Both the position numbers and the translations under genes were made by a program. Positions 26,401 through 38,675 of a DNA stretch of 64,000 nt are shown here, piece by piece. The stretch comes from Anseranas semipalmata (lineage: Eukaryota > Chordata > Aves > Anseriformes > Anseranatidae): the NCBI GenBank assembly GCA_013399115.1, contig VXAA01000979.1, positions 124,001-188,000 of the forward strand, in the 5' to 3' direction. Under the pieces are notes generated by a model. It made no database searches. It worked only from the letters and a program-made list of their open reading frames with translations, and was not told the DNA's origin. Each line of letters opens with the position of its first letter. Within the stretch, counting starts at the first letter, position 1.

Positions 26401-28079
26401 TACAGAACTGAAATGGAGACCTGGCTGGAAGTCTTCCAATGGAAAGATTTTTCTTGCAGAATGCTGACTACAGTTAACTGTCTTGAGGATACTTTTGGCC
26501 TTCAATAAAAAAAAAAAATTAACCGAAGGAAAAAGAAAATTGGAAATATAATTTTAATAACATTGAACATTTTTCTATTTGGATATCATAATTCTTTTTC
26601 TTTGCATTATAAACAATAACCCCTTCCCAAAGCTTATTTTAATCAATGTCTTCATTTTTGTTAGCACAAGATGTTTTAACCGTCTTGTATTTTTTCACAA
26701 TTAGGATTCATTTGCAATTTTCATTCTGGAATGAAAGAAACTTCAAAGTTGTAAAATGCTGTCTCCAATGAAAAATCTAACTCCAGGATTAGCTGTTACT
26801 TTTCTCCACTGAAATGACCTTCACTTACTGGCTTGTCCTTTTATTTATACGAGAAAATATTTCAGACTTTGAAAGCAAAGGACAGTTGTTGACTGGAACA
26901 TTCTTCTCACACCTTACAATATGTCTGTATAGGAATGCAAGGAAATTTTCCTTTTTTGATATATACCATGTTCCAACAAACAGTTATACAATAAACATGT
27001 GTCTAAGTAACTTGGATTTATTAAACTTTGCCAGAAGGTTTGGAAAGCTACATTATATTATTTATTGAATTTGTATTTAATTTTTTTTATTTGTTCATCC
27101 CTAAGACTCAGGCTGAAAATTTCCTCAGTCTATATGCAATCCCTACTGAAGACAAGCAAAAGATTTACATTCTTTAATCTTGTGTTTGGATTTTCTTTTT
27201 AATTTATGGGAATAGTAATGAAAAAGTGTGCCCCCAGGACATGCACCAAACTTCTTTGATAGTATGTCAGCAAGGACTGCATATCTGAGGATAAATAAAT
27301 GGAGAAAACTACTGCTTGACAGATTCCAGGGGAGGGAAGAGAAAGAAAAGAAGCCAGGGAGAGCTGGCATTTCCTCGAAGAAGTGATAGTGAGGGCACAA
27401 GGACAAATGTGCCAATTAGGAGAGGATGGGAGGGTAAAGAATAACTTGGATGAAACAGTGGCTTTGGGCACTAGAGGGAAACAGAAAGAAAGTGAAGACC
27501 ATATTGTGTGAATAAATAAGCATAAAGACTGGAAAAGAGAGGCAAGGCTGGAGCCAAACAGGAACATCTCAAAAAGGGACATGACATCGGTGGCTTTCAA
27601 GTGCTAGTGGTCTGCAGCATTCAGGAAGGAGCATCATTATTAGAGAAGCTGATATGGCTGACAGAATGTATGACCTGTTGCACGTGCAGGTCCTTCCTGA
27701 GGAGACAACAAAGTAGGTCATGGCACACATCAGGCAGCAGCTACCAAGAGAGGTCTAGAGGAAGAAGCAGCTGCTTGGTAGATACTGTCACACAAAGAAC
27801 AAGGCCAAGGAAAGCCCTGGTTCACAGCTCAACAAGGATGCAGATGTTGGAAAAAGACTTACATTTCTTGTATGTTTTTGTGTCATTCTTTGCTGCAACC
27901 AGGTGGTCAGCATGATCCATATTAGTGGAAAAGAGATGAGACTGTGGCCTTTAGTAGTTAACATACAGGTTAAAAAGAACGGAGCTATTTTCAAAATTGG
28001 TATGTCTAAGAAGTCTTAGCATAAGGTCCATCAGGCACAGGCTGAAACAATTACAGAACCATTGGCTGGGGTTTCCAAG
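23449..28079. other. Non-coding stretch, AT-rich
   Basis: No gene or repeat body was recognised. 26.5-27.1 kb is strongly AT-rich. At 26505-26519 an AATAAA runs directly into a short A-run, which is not the spacing of a real poly(A) addition site. Near 25640-25715 there is a faint CR1-end-like string (GAGGGTTGCA followed by CCTATGATTCC), too weak to call. Frames at 27199-27600 (-) and 27601-27915 (+) match nothing I know. Confidence 0.5.
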
Positions 28080-28522
28080 TACTTCTGGAAAATGGGAGGG
28101 GTCTTGTAAGCCTGAAAAAAGAGCAAATGTAATGTCCCTCTAAGGAGGAAGAGCGGGGAAATATAGGCCAGCCAGCTTCATTTTAATCCTCTGGAAATTT
28201 TTGAATCAATAGCAAGGAAATAAACAGCACTCAGCATGGATTTGTCAAGAAAAAATTGAATGAAATATAGAGTAAATTTCATTTTGTGAGGAGCTGGCAG
28301 CTCTTGTGGGTGAGGGCCAGCAGCTTGAATTTAGCCAAGCACTGAGTGCTGCGTCTTGCCATTTTGGTAAGCAGGGCAGGGAAATGTGGTGTTGGTGGGG
28401 GAACTGGACATCTCTCAGAGCAGACTAGACAAATATCTGTAGGGAATGGAAAAATTTGGAGAAATGGAAAATGCGGAGGGATAGTTGGAGTCCCTTACGA
28501 TCTATTTTTTTATGATTCTGTG
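28080..28522 (+). mobile_element. Degraded CR1-type LINE fragment with reverse-transcriptase remnants
   Basis: The left part carries relics of the CR1 reverse transcriptase, readable only across frameshifts and stops. CTGAAAAAAGAGCAAATG stands for the W-K-K-A-N-V type motif. GGGAAATATAGGCCAGCCAG gives G-K-Y-R-P-A-S, matching the N-Y-R-P-x-S-L motif. CAGCATGGATTTGTCAAG gives Q-H-G-F-V-K. TTGAATTTAGCCAAGC gives L-N-F-S-K matching L-D-F-S-K, in which the catalytic Asp is now Asn. The right part, GACTAGACAAATATCTGT to TATGATTCTGTGAT, resembles an old CR1 3' end. A large part of the RT domain is deleted between the two. The element is dead. The left boundary is uncertain by about 50 bases. Confidence 0.7.
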
Positions 28523-28734
28523 ATTTTTTATGTCCATAAAAGATTATTATTACCTGATTTTCCATTCTGTCCTTGTTCTGCCCTGAATCCCACACTGATT
28601 TTCTGTGTCTGATTGATACAGAGTTCTCCATAGTGCCTGTTGAATTATATTGTGAGTGCTTCTTAGTCCTAAGTGGCATTGAAATCTGACAGCCTATTTC
28701 ACCAGAGGAGTTTCTTTACTCTTTAAAGTTATTA

Positions 28735-28895
28735 CATTCAATAAAACAAGGCAGGGAGATGGAACTGTTATTATCTCCACTTTGAAGGTAAGAAACTGAG
28801 ACACAGAGAAGCCAGACTCCACAGAAACCAGAACAAAGCTGGTAAATGAACCCAAATGTCCCAGATCCCCAAAGAGCATCATATGTGCACAACTA
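28735..28895 (+). mobile_element. MIR-like SINE fragment
   Basis: The segment follows the familiar MIR/CORE-SINE order: TGTTATTATCTCCACTTTG, then GAAACTGAGACACAGAGAAG, then AAAGCTGGTAAATGAACCCA, then a decayed end around AGAGCATCATATGTGC. The 5' tRNA-like part is missing. MIR copies are ancient in amniotes and survive in bird genomes as worn fragments, which fits the divergence seen. It starts about 210 bases after the CR1 relic. Confidence 0.7.
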
Positions 28896-31800
28896 CCCTA
28901 TTAATCCTGAGGGCAGAACAGGGTGTCATCTACCATTGAGGGTCCTCAAGTCAGCAGTTGCCATTTGCTCTCTTTCTCAAGGTGAGTATGTAGAGGAGTG
29001 ATGAGGTTGAGTCTAAATTGTGTAAGCCTGGGAAATATTCCTGGGGTTTGAACAGCCAAAGTTTAGATATCAGCACTGCAAGCTAATGAGCCTTCCAAAG
29101 CTGCCCTCAGGTTGTCTGGAGCCACTCCTCAGCCACGGATTTACTACTCTCTCTACACTCTGAAAAATGTGGTCTATTTAATATTCTATCCACAACTTGG
29201 CTTGAGGCTAACTGAAGCTATTGTTGTTGTTGTTGTTTCCAGTCTGTTAATTATACCAACATTGGCAAACTACCATTTGTGATGTACAGCTACATGTGAT
29301 GTGTCCCTAAGCCAAATCATATATGATCTTAGGCTGAAAGGCTAGCAGCTAGCAGCCAAACGCAGCAAAAGCTGAGCTCTGGAGGTATCCCTTGAGCATA
29401 TGTAGGCTGCAGCCAAGACACAATGGGAAGATACCAGAACAGCAGATCCTGAAGCACTTGTTCAATTCGTACGGCAATCCTTTACACAGGCAAAGCTCTC
29501 TCTGGTTTTAGGAAAATGAAAACTTTGGAGCTTGGATTTCGGTGCTTAGAGGCAGATGCCTGTGAATACAGAAGCCCCTCTGAGGAAAGCTCCCCTCTGT
29601 GGTACCTACAGAGATGCTAATAGTAGGCAGCACATCCTGCCCCGGGCTCCGGGGCGGCTGACATCACTGGCATAGTGGGCACCACCAACAACACAGCGCT
29701 GCCAAAAGCCTACCTAATGTGGTGCAGGGACCTGGGAGCAGGGAAAACGCTGCCCTGGCAGCCTGCACATCCATGTGGCAAAACGATTTCAAGCCAGCTT
29801 CTCCCATGGCAGCAGGAGAGGCAGAGTGCAACAGCCTGAAGTGACGGGAAATTTTTGGTCATCACTTCCCTATGATGCCACAGTGGTGGATCAAGCAAAG
29901 GCCACCACCACTGCAGGTCCTTGGTGGTCCTGCCTAACTGTGGCCAGTGGGCCTGAGGTGATGAAAAGCGAACACACTCTGAGCTGGTCAAGAGGTAAAG
30001 TGCAGGCCACCTCATGGAATTCCCTCTGAATTCATGCATTTTCCTGGGGAACCACCTGATTTGGTCACCAAGGCCCATCCCTTGGCAGAGAGACAAACAG
30101 CCATGTCTCTCTGCCCAGGTCACAACCAGCTACCAAAACCACAGGGATTCTTCTGAACCTTTCTCTTGCAGCCCTCACCAGGAGGCACAATTCAGACCCA
30201 AACAGCTATGACTCTTAATGAATGCAGTAAGAAAGCAGAATTAAATAAAAAGTAACCAGAATGGAATAAAAAGTATTTGCATTTTGCAAATCTGAGGTGA
30301 ACATTTTTACATTTTTTGCAATTTGTGGAATGTTTTCGAAGTATTTCAACTTTGTGATAGTTTAGCTTTGAGTTTCTTCTTTGCTGCCAAATGTAATAAA
30401 CTAAGCGGTGGCCACAAAGTAGCACTTTTCCCTATTTTTTTCACTTTTCCCTTTGTTACCCTAAGTTTTCAAGACGTCATAAAAACAAGGAAGTTCTGAA
30501 AATTTAGAGAGCAGCAAAAGCAAAATGAAAAGAAAAATGAAGTGTGTGGAGAAGAACAGGCATTATTCATTTTCAGTAAAAGAAAAAAGATTCTGTTATG
30601 GCAAATGGGCCTTTTCTCAGAAATTTGAGCAGGCAATGGGAATTAGAGGCCCCGCCTAACCCAGTTTGTGTTGCCACACGCAAGCCACAGGCTAGTCCCT
30701 CTGACTCCACAGGCGGATCTGCTGTACCAAGGCATAAAATGGTTTTGTGCCACAACGTTTGTGCTTAAATTACAAATATACTTCATGTCATACTTGGACT
30801 AAGTCTGAGGCAACTTAATTTGGTCAATTAGTCCATGATCAGGGCCAGCAAAATCCCTTATATAAATATTTCAGAGTCGGTGCACTCCATTTCCTACTTT
30901 GCAGAAAACAAACCTCTCTTTTCCATAAAATTCAGAACACAGAAAGAAAAATTGGCTAGAACAAGTCCCTTGGTAGAAAGACTGCTTTCTGCAGCTATGC
31001 AAAAGAAGGTGTTTTACAAGCAAAACTGTAAAGTCATATAAAACAATGCTCCAGCCACAGCAACGAAATGGGAGGTGCGCTGGCTTTTTGCTTGTGCAAT
31101 GACAGATCAACGTGGAGGGAAGCACAGCGATGGCTGGATCAGCAGCCATAATAGAAACTGGACCACAGCTCTGTATTAAAAACTGGTCATCCCTGAGTCA
31201 CTGCTGCATGATGCAGGATGGAGCCCACCATGACCTGGCAAACAGCAAGGGGAGGGGAAGAGAAGAGACATGACAAAGGGTTCAGAGTATTTGAGCATTT
31301 GCCTCGTACCGAATGAATCTGGAGCAGCAGCATTGCTGGGAAATAAAGTAACGTAACAGAATTTACAGGGCAACATCTGTTTCAGTGTCAGAATTCATTA
31401 GTGAGGAAAAGGGGAACACAGGTACACCAGAGGGATTTGGAAAATCTGAGATTACAAGCAAATGTGTCATTCAACATCCGTTATTTTCTGTTTCTTGCAA
31501 CTTTGCTCAACAGATCAAAAGAATTTGAGTCCAGCTAAAGAGTATATGTGAGGCTTAAAAGTATTATGGTACTCATTATCCTTCATGCAATCCTCTTTAA
31601 TGATTTGTTCTGCAGCCATATACAGGATCACAAATGCAATAAAAGTGGGAAATGTTGAGTTAAAGTAACAGTCTGGCACGGTGATGTCATCTATACAATA
31701 AACAAATGTCAATGCAGAGCTATAAATAATCTTTTTATCGTAATCTTGAATTGATCCGATACCAGATGTATACACACTTCATGAAAATTCCTTAGCTTTG

Positions 31801-34349
31801 AAGAAAGAGGACAATAACCTGTAATATAAAGTTGTGTATATTTATATGTGTGCTTCTCGTGGGCAATATACTTTACAGGCAAGAGGGGACAGGGCCATTG
31901 TCTCTCCCGCAAACAACGCCTGCGCCAAGCATGACGCACTCCTGTGAGCATGGAGGCTAAAGAATCACTCCAGGCTGGTAAAGATCTTCCAAATAGCAGG
32001 CAGGTCCTTAGAGGCATAGAATTTTTTTTTAAAAAAAATCATTTACTGTATGAAAGAGGTCTGTTCTAGTTTACCTGGGGGAGCACCCAGGTTCACAGTG
32101 CTAACCCTCTCCCACTGCACCTGAGCTTTTCCTCTGTACAATGCAAAGTGTGAACGAAGCACTTTGTTGTGGAACATCACAGTACATAAACATTAATCCA
32201 CGATTAAGCAGCAATCTTGGGCAGCTAAATCTGTTCTTTTGTTCGGGGCCTCTTTTTAATTCTGTTTCTATGAGATATTTCTGTCCAACAGAAGCTTTTA
32301 CGTTATAACAATTGCATTAAAAAAAGAAAATCTTGTTGCATCAGTCTAACAGTGTCTTGGTGCTGGCTCAAGCCTATGAGAATCTTTCCATTGACGTCAT
32401 TAAGCTTTTATTCAGGCTCTTAATCTGCAATCAATCAAACCTTAATATTATTTCGTGCAGAACTCCATGCCTCCTTTTGGTGATAGAAAAAAATGAGACT
32501 GAATGCTTGCCCCAGCCACCCGTGCTGGCAAAATTGCCTGGGTCAGGATCGCATTTTTAGCAAGCCTCAGTCAGGACTTGTCCTGAAATACACTACTGTT
32601 TTGCCATTTCTCCCTTGTGCACATTCCTCCAGCTTCATGTTTTGGCTTTCATGCTACACTGGACTGCCCCTGTGGACCTAAGCTGGAGAGCTGGCTCTTG
32701 TGGCATCCCCAGAGCCGCCGGGACCGGCAGCCTGAGCCACGGGCTGGCTCCAGGGGGCACGCAGCAGCTAAACCCTCCTGCGATAGCAGGGGGTATTTAC
32801 TAGTAGTGCTGAGAAAATACCTGATGTTGTTAGGAAAACAGACACGTAGACCCTATCCTTGCTTGGCCTCTGCCAGCATTGCGTTAGGTTCATCTTATTA
32901 CCTTTTCCATCCCTGATGGCTACAGCCATCGCTGCAGTTCCCCATGGGGCCGTGACTCAGCGCAGGCGGCCATGCTGGGTTCATCCACCTAGCAGATCTG
33001 GTGATAGGCACTTTCTGCCTTTTTATGCCCTGGTGGCCCTTCTGGTACTCCTGCACGAAGGGGTGCCCACCCTGCAGGCAGTTGCACAGGGCTGTATACA
33101 GCTCAGTAAGTGTCACCTCGCCCCAGGACTTACAGGGCGGCTGTGACTGGGGTGAAACAAATTTCCTCATTTAGCAGCAACCACAGAGGTGTCAGTGACT
33201 GCAAGGTCACGGGTGGGAATGGTGGTCTGCTGCTTCCTATTGTAACTGCAGGTCTGTAACGCTTTTGGAAATCATTCAACAAAGGCTTGGCCATACTTGC
33301 TTCAGTGCTTAGGTGTCCCTGAAGGGATAAAAAATTATCCAGCATCCCCATGAGGTCAGAGAACTGGGGAGAATGTGCTTAACCTTACAGAAAGGCTTTA
33401 AGAAGCAGGCGTTCAGGATTGCTCTCGCTGTTAAGACAGCAGAGCTGTATGTACCCACCGATGCCTGAAGGTATCAGAGTCTCTATCCAGGGACTAAGTG
33501 GAGGCCAAAGGGGTAGATCCAGAGAAGTACAGACCAGTCTGTAGGTCCAGAGAGTGTCTACATATCTAAAGTAGACCAGGACCAGAGCTGGCACCTCTTC
33601 CAGGTCTCCCAAGTCTTGGTCCCACATCTTACCCATGCTGAGTCCCTGGGGGGCAGCTTCTTTTTTGGTTCCATTCACAACATGGACTGGGGGGTGAAGT
33701 GCACAGATCTGGAGCAGGAAAGGAAATGATCGTGGGACACGGGGATGCAGGGCTCAGGGCTGGTCTGCCCTGCCAGCAGGCAGCAGCCTGCTCTCAAACC
33801 AGTGAGCAAGTGCTGCCCAGCACCCGCTGGTGGGCACTCAGAGGCAGCAGTGCCCCGAGGGCTGAACAGGGGCTGGGGAGAAAGGAGACAGGAGAAAGAA
33901 GCAGCTAAGCCCAGAGGCGAGCTTGGACTGCTGACACATCTGAGTGAGGGTGAAGGTGGTCAGGGCTCCTTCACAGGAGGTTTTTTTAATACATAGTGTA
34001 TAGGAAAAGGGCCACGGGTCAGCGCCGCTGCAGACTGACACCCATCACCTCCCAGCCCTGCCGGAGTTTCCCCCGGCTGCTGATGGCCTTGCTGTGTCTG
34101 TCTTGGGTGTGCACTGTGTGAGATACAGCAAACCTCTTTCAAGAGGAGAGGTCTTCCTCCAGGTGACAGCAAGGGATTCCCTGTCCTGCCCAGGTGCAAA
34201 GGTGAAACGTGAGCCTTCAGCCCCAGCGCCACAGGGAGAAGTGCAGCAGGCACTCAGAAGCAAACACTGCTTCTTTCTGTCTCGTAAACAACCTCACTGT
34301 ATTAATAGCTTCTTTACAATGCTAAAGATTACATACTTGTAACCTGAGG
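28896..34349. other. Non-coding stretch
   Basis: Mostly unique sequence. There is a short (TTG)n at 29221-29236. A candidate conserved element with a perfect TGACGTCA site at 32392-32399 is given as a finding. G+C-rich parts at 29.6-30.2 and 32.6-34.2 kb carry overlapping chance frames on both strands. No transposable element or gene was recognised. Confidence 0.5.
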
Positions 34350-34378
34350 TTTAATTTATGGTGAAGCCATAAATTAAA
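34350..34378. repeat. Perfect 12-base inverted repeat (hairpin)
   Basis: TTTAATTTATGG (34350-34361) is followed by the loop TGAAG (34362-34366) and the exact reverse complement CCATAAATTAAA (34367-34378). It is AT-rich, with no U-run or known RNA gene beside it. It may be a stray palindrome or a homeodomain-type site pair (TTTAAT/ATTAAA). Confidence 0.9.
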
Positions 34379-35473
34379 TTATTCTCATCTCTCATCATGC
34401 ATCGGTTCTAGGAAGACATGAGCAGATACAAGTCACAGCTGGAAAACGAGGAGTAAAGGATGGAGCAGCCAGAGGGTTCTGTTGTACCCACATTAATTTT
34501 GTGCTTGTGAAGTATGCCAACAATAGCAAATATATTTACACACATTAGTAGCACATTCAGGTAATTTTGCGGTGTGTAAAGCATGTATGGGCATTCTGAT
34601 GCTGTATATTCTGCAGTGATATCCTGTATCAACAACATGCTGCTCTGTTTCTGAATTACTGCTGAGTATTCCAGGTGCTGCACAAGACTGAACGCCTTTG
34701 CGCTATAAATCACACGGGAGCAATAATTTTAGCCTTTCACAATGAGAAAGCTTGTTCTGGAAAACCTTTCCCTTTCAAAGGGCCCCTCTTGATTTTGGGT
34801 GGTTTGGGCTTGCAGGTCTCACTACATTTTTAGGCTAGGGTTTGGAGATAGAAACTAAAAAAAACAGATCTATGTCTTTAATATTTATCACAGGTGTGAA
34901 TATAATACAACACAAAGGTAATGGTGCCCAGCCTGGGGCAGTGAGACCTTCCTTTATGTTGCTTATGGCCACAGGAAATTAAAAGTTTAAGCTGAGGAGG
35001 GACAAAGTATGTAATGTGCAGAAGTGTTCCTTGTTGAGCACTGCTACTCCCCAGCTGCAGGGGACCTGCTGACAGCCGAGCTGCTGTCACAAGCATCCTT
35101 CCATTTTGGGTGTCCTTAGAAACTTGCCATCTGCACATGCAAGAAATACAAATGTCGGTTCACAAGACAATTTTCTTGCTCTCAGCACTGCAGGAAAAAG
35201 AAAATCAACCTGGAAAATACAAAATGAATGTAATTAATGACTCACAGAAATTGAGAGGGAAAAGTATCCGAAGTAAGTTATTCTACCAAATATCATAACT
35301 TTAAATCATAGTGATTAGGTCTAACTGACCAGCCTGTATCCAGAGGTGTGTCACTTCTACAACCAGAAAGACAGGTGTTTCTCCAGCATTACAAAACGAT
35401 TAAAAGCTGTTGATAACCTGATTTCCCCCCCAATAATGCAACTTGGCCAACTGCTGTTGCATGAATCTTCTCA

Positions 35474-35670
35474 GTGCTGAGCTGCAAAGCTGTGCCGATT
35501 GCCCTGGTGCTGCAGCCCCTCTGCTCAGGTCCTGGGAGCCGCAGAGCAGAGGACGAGGGACCAGCACCCGCCGGTGAGTGCGAGGCCGCGCTGGATGCAG
35601 GCAGCCCCAAGGCTGCTCTGGCCGCGCCGACCGTGCGGCCCTTGGCTGCTCTGCTGCGGTTTTCATCATC
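35474..35670. other. CpG-dense patch with a strong 5' splice-site string
   Basis: At least ten CpG dinucleotides fall within the ~75 bases from 35567 to 35642. A consensus-like 5' splice site, CCG|GTGAGTGCG, has its GT at 35574-35575. A frame open from an ATG at 35474 runs into that donor. CpG density next to a donor is the usual look of a first exon, but the patch is short, no promoter motif is clear, and no downstream partner exon was identified. Confidence 0.2.
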
Positions 35671-38560
35671 AAGCAGCAGTTGCTGGGGTCAGCTGAATCA
35701 CACGAAAGCTTTTTAGGAAAACTGTGGCTGAAGCTCTGCAGACAACTGCTTTGTCTGTAGCTCACTGGCTGAATGAAGAAAGAAAGAAAAAAATCACCCA
35801 GTCTGGGTCAAATGAAGGAGGAGGATTAGGAAGCAGTGAGGTACCTGGATAAGCATTTCCACAGAGGGGATTAGCACAGACGAGTTTCCAGCTGATTTGC
35901 CTCCCCCATCCCCAGCCCGCAGGTCAGGACACCTGCAGAAAGCTCCTGGAGCACTGCGCAGCAAAGCCCTAGCATGGGCTTGTCCATCCCAAGAGGTGCC
36001 TCCCTGGCCCCACGCGCACGCTGACCACCTTTGCACCAGCCATCCATCAGCTACCTCCCCAGGACCACCATCCCAAGGCTTTTCTGGTCTCACACAGGCT
36101 GCAGGGACGTAACTCTTCCTGCCCTGGAGGCTGGGCAGCCAGCATCCAGTGGGGCTTCTTCTTCTGGGGGGAGGAACCCCCCCAACCAGGGCAAGCTGCA
36201 ACTGGCTTTTTACCCAAAAGCTGATGGTGGGGAAGGGGACAGGCTCTTTAACTGGTTCTATCCAGCCTTCTGTTCCAGCCACCAGAAGGTAAGTTAAGGA
36301 GGATTGGGGTTATGCTGTTATTCTCCTGGATAAATGCTACTGATGTCTGGGTAGCCTGGGCTGGCAGCACTGTTGGATTTCTATTCTTACATTTGTATAT
36401 TTTAAGACCAGGGAAAGCAGCTGAGGCCACAGGCTGCATAATTTCAGAAAATCCCAGGAAAAAAAAATTGTCTAATAAAAGTTCCCTTAGAAGGTGTCTA
36501 TCCTAGCACGAGGAGGGACGTGCTGGCATTGCCTCTGGCCATTGGCACATCTCCCACAGCAAGAGGCAATGGGAAAGCAGGGCCAGGTGCTTCTGGGGCA
36601 TTCACAATTGGAAGCCACTTGCTGACCTGCACCCAGTATTTCTTAGACCTCATCCCTCCATGCACCACGTTTCACAAAGGCTCGCTATGGACTCTGGAAG
36701 CATGGCAGCCTGAGCACAACCAGCAGGGAAACAACTCCAAGCCTGTTTTTTTCACTCTTTTTAAATATATAGGCAGTGACAGGTGTAAAATTACACCAAC
36801 CAGGCAATAATTCAGACCTGTCTGAGTGCCAATTATGTGTCTTTTTACAACACTGGGCCTCTGCCTGAACACATCATTTAGGAGAAAAATATGTTGTAAA
36901 AACGTTTTCATTCAAAAGAATGCTGTAAAAAATGATTGTTAATATTGGTTTCACTCATTTAATCCTCAGTCTTTCTCTCTGCTCCTCCCCCGTCCTGGGA
37001 TAAATGAGCTCTGGGTGCCCTGTGTTGCGTGTGCAGTCTTGCAGAGTTAGCGAATAGGCCATCAAAAATAAATACACATAAATCTGAGCCATGTACGGTC
37101 TCTAGCTGGGGAAAATGGCTCACAAAACCCAGAAAGATGACCAGCCATAAAACAAATGCCGGACACCATTATTTGGATGGCAGGGACTCAAGCTGTGCCG
37201 CATACAACCGGGTTTACAGAAGAGGAGCCGGCTACTTGAGCAGTGCTGCTTGGCAGGCAGAGCAGCTCCCAGCCCGGGCACCTGCCCCAGGTCGTGTCGC
37301 CTCGCCAGTGGCTGCCTCCAGAAATCGAGCTTGGCCTGGGCTATGTGCTTTGGTCAATAACAGCTAAAGAATAGTTGGAGATGGGGGGATCCAGCCTCTA
37401 AGGCATACGAGTCTGGATACTGTCTCTTTTCCAACAGGAATGATTTACTTATGAATTTATTTGCACACTTCATGTGTGGAACCACTGCCTGCTCTGAAGC
37501 CTGTGGGACTTCCGTGGCCAAGCAACAGACCCCTCCGGTGGAAGAAGGCTCAGAGAAGATAGGCAAGGATGATGTGCTGATGAAGCTCAAAAATGCATGT
37601 AGGAAATAACCACAGCTGTCATAAAGGAAGCTGGACTTATCTCAACGTGGAGGGGACTGGAGGGTGGCCTTTGTTTTAGACAAATAGCTGTACCAGTTGA
37701 GTGGGTCAACTAGTCATGTAAATGGTCTTCCCTAAAATAATCGATAGACAATATTATCTTCCTGAGCCAGCCAGAACAGCATGGGGGAAGTGTATTTGTG
37801 GCTCAGCCCAACACAGAGTCTAAAAATTAAGCAACCAACAAAATTAACTGTGAAGAGAGCAATGGGCTAGAGCTAGGTTCAGCCGGTGGTGGAAATCACC
37901 TTTGTATTGCGATCCAGCAGTAGGTTGCAATTGTTATATTGTGTTTGCACTGTGATTTCAGTATATTCCTGTATGACTCTGGTAAATCAAACTCCCACGC
38001 AATGTCAAATGCCCACAAATAAGTAAATTTGATATTAAATATTAAACCCTCCGCATCTGGACGATCTAAAAGAAGCTAGTGAGAGGGAATCAGGCTCTGA
38101 TGACCTCATGTCTTACCCTCACCAGTAGACAGACTTAGGAATCAACTTCCTAGGCCCTTTGGAGCACAGTACTCCTGTCACTAAAGTTGGTCGCATGTTC
38201 TCTGTAGATGTTATCACACTTTTTTGTCATGGTAGTTTCCACTTCGCCCTGTAATTTCCCAAACTGTTCATGACTAAGGGAACTAATATGAAACCACAGC
38301 TTCTTTGCAAACTTCCCCAAGCATCACCCAAGCTTGTAGAAAGAATCTTACCTGTAGAAAACCTCCCTCCTTCATGCCCCTAAGTTCTGCCCCAGCTCTT
38401 CTCCCCGATTTCCTTATCCCTCAAGTCACTCATGCTCAGGAATAGAGCAGAAAAGCTGTGTTTATTATTTGTCCATGTTCTGTACAGCAGAAGAGGGAAG
38501 GCTGAGCCCTTGTTCTTGAACAGAAGTAGGCAGAATGATTCAAGGCATGCCCATGCTTTT

Positions 38561-38675
38561 TACATTTTTATAATTATATTATATACTGTACCAATCTTAT
38601 AATGCAGTATTATAATACTATAATAATATATTTGAGTATTTTATTAATATACATAGTGACATATTTTTATATTTA
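38561..38675. repeat. AT-rich low-complexity sequence
   Basis: About 115 bases of interleaved TATAAT, ATAATA and TTAATATA strings with almost no G or C. There is no regular period, so it is low-complexity rather than a microsatellite. Confidence 0.8.

Noticed and set aside
26500..26520. AATAAA followed by poly-A, as in a processed pseudogene end
   Set aside because: The A-run begins inside the signal itself with no 10-30 base spacing, and no coding remnant lies upstream.
36031..36297. 89-codon + frame ending near a good donor (AAG|GTAAGT at 36288)
   Set aside because: G+C-rich region open on both strands, with several possible acceptors and frames and none favoured.
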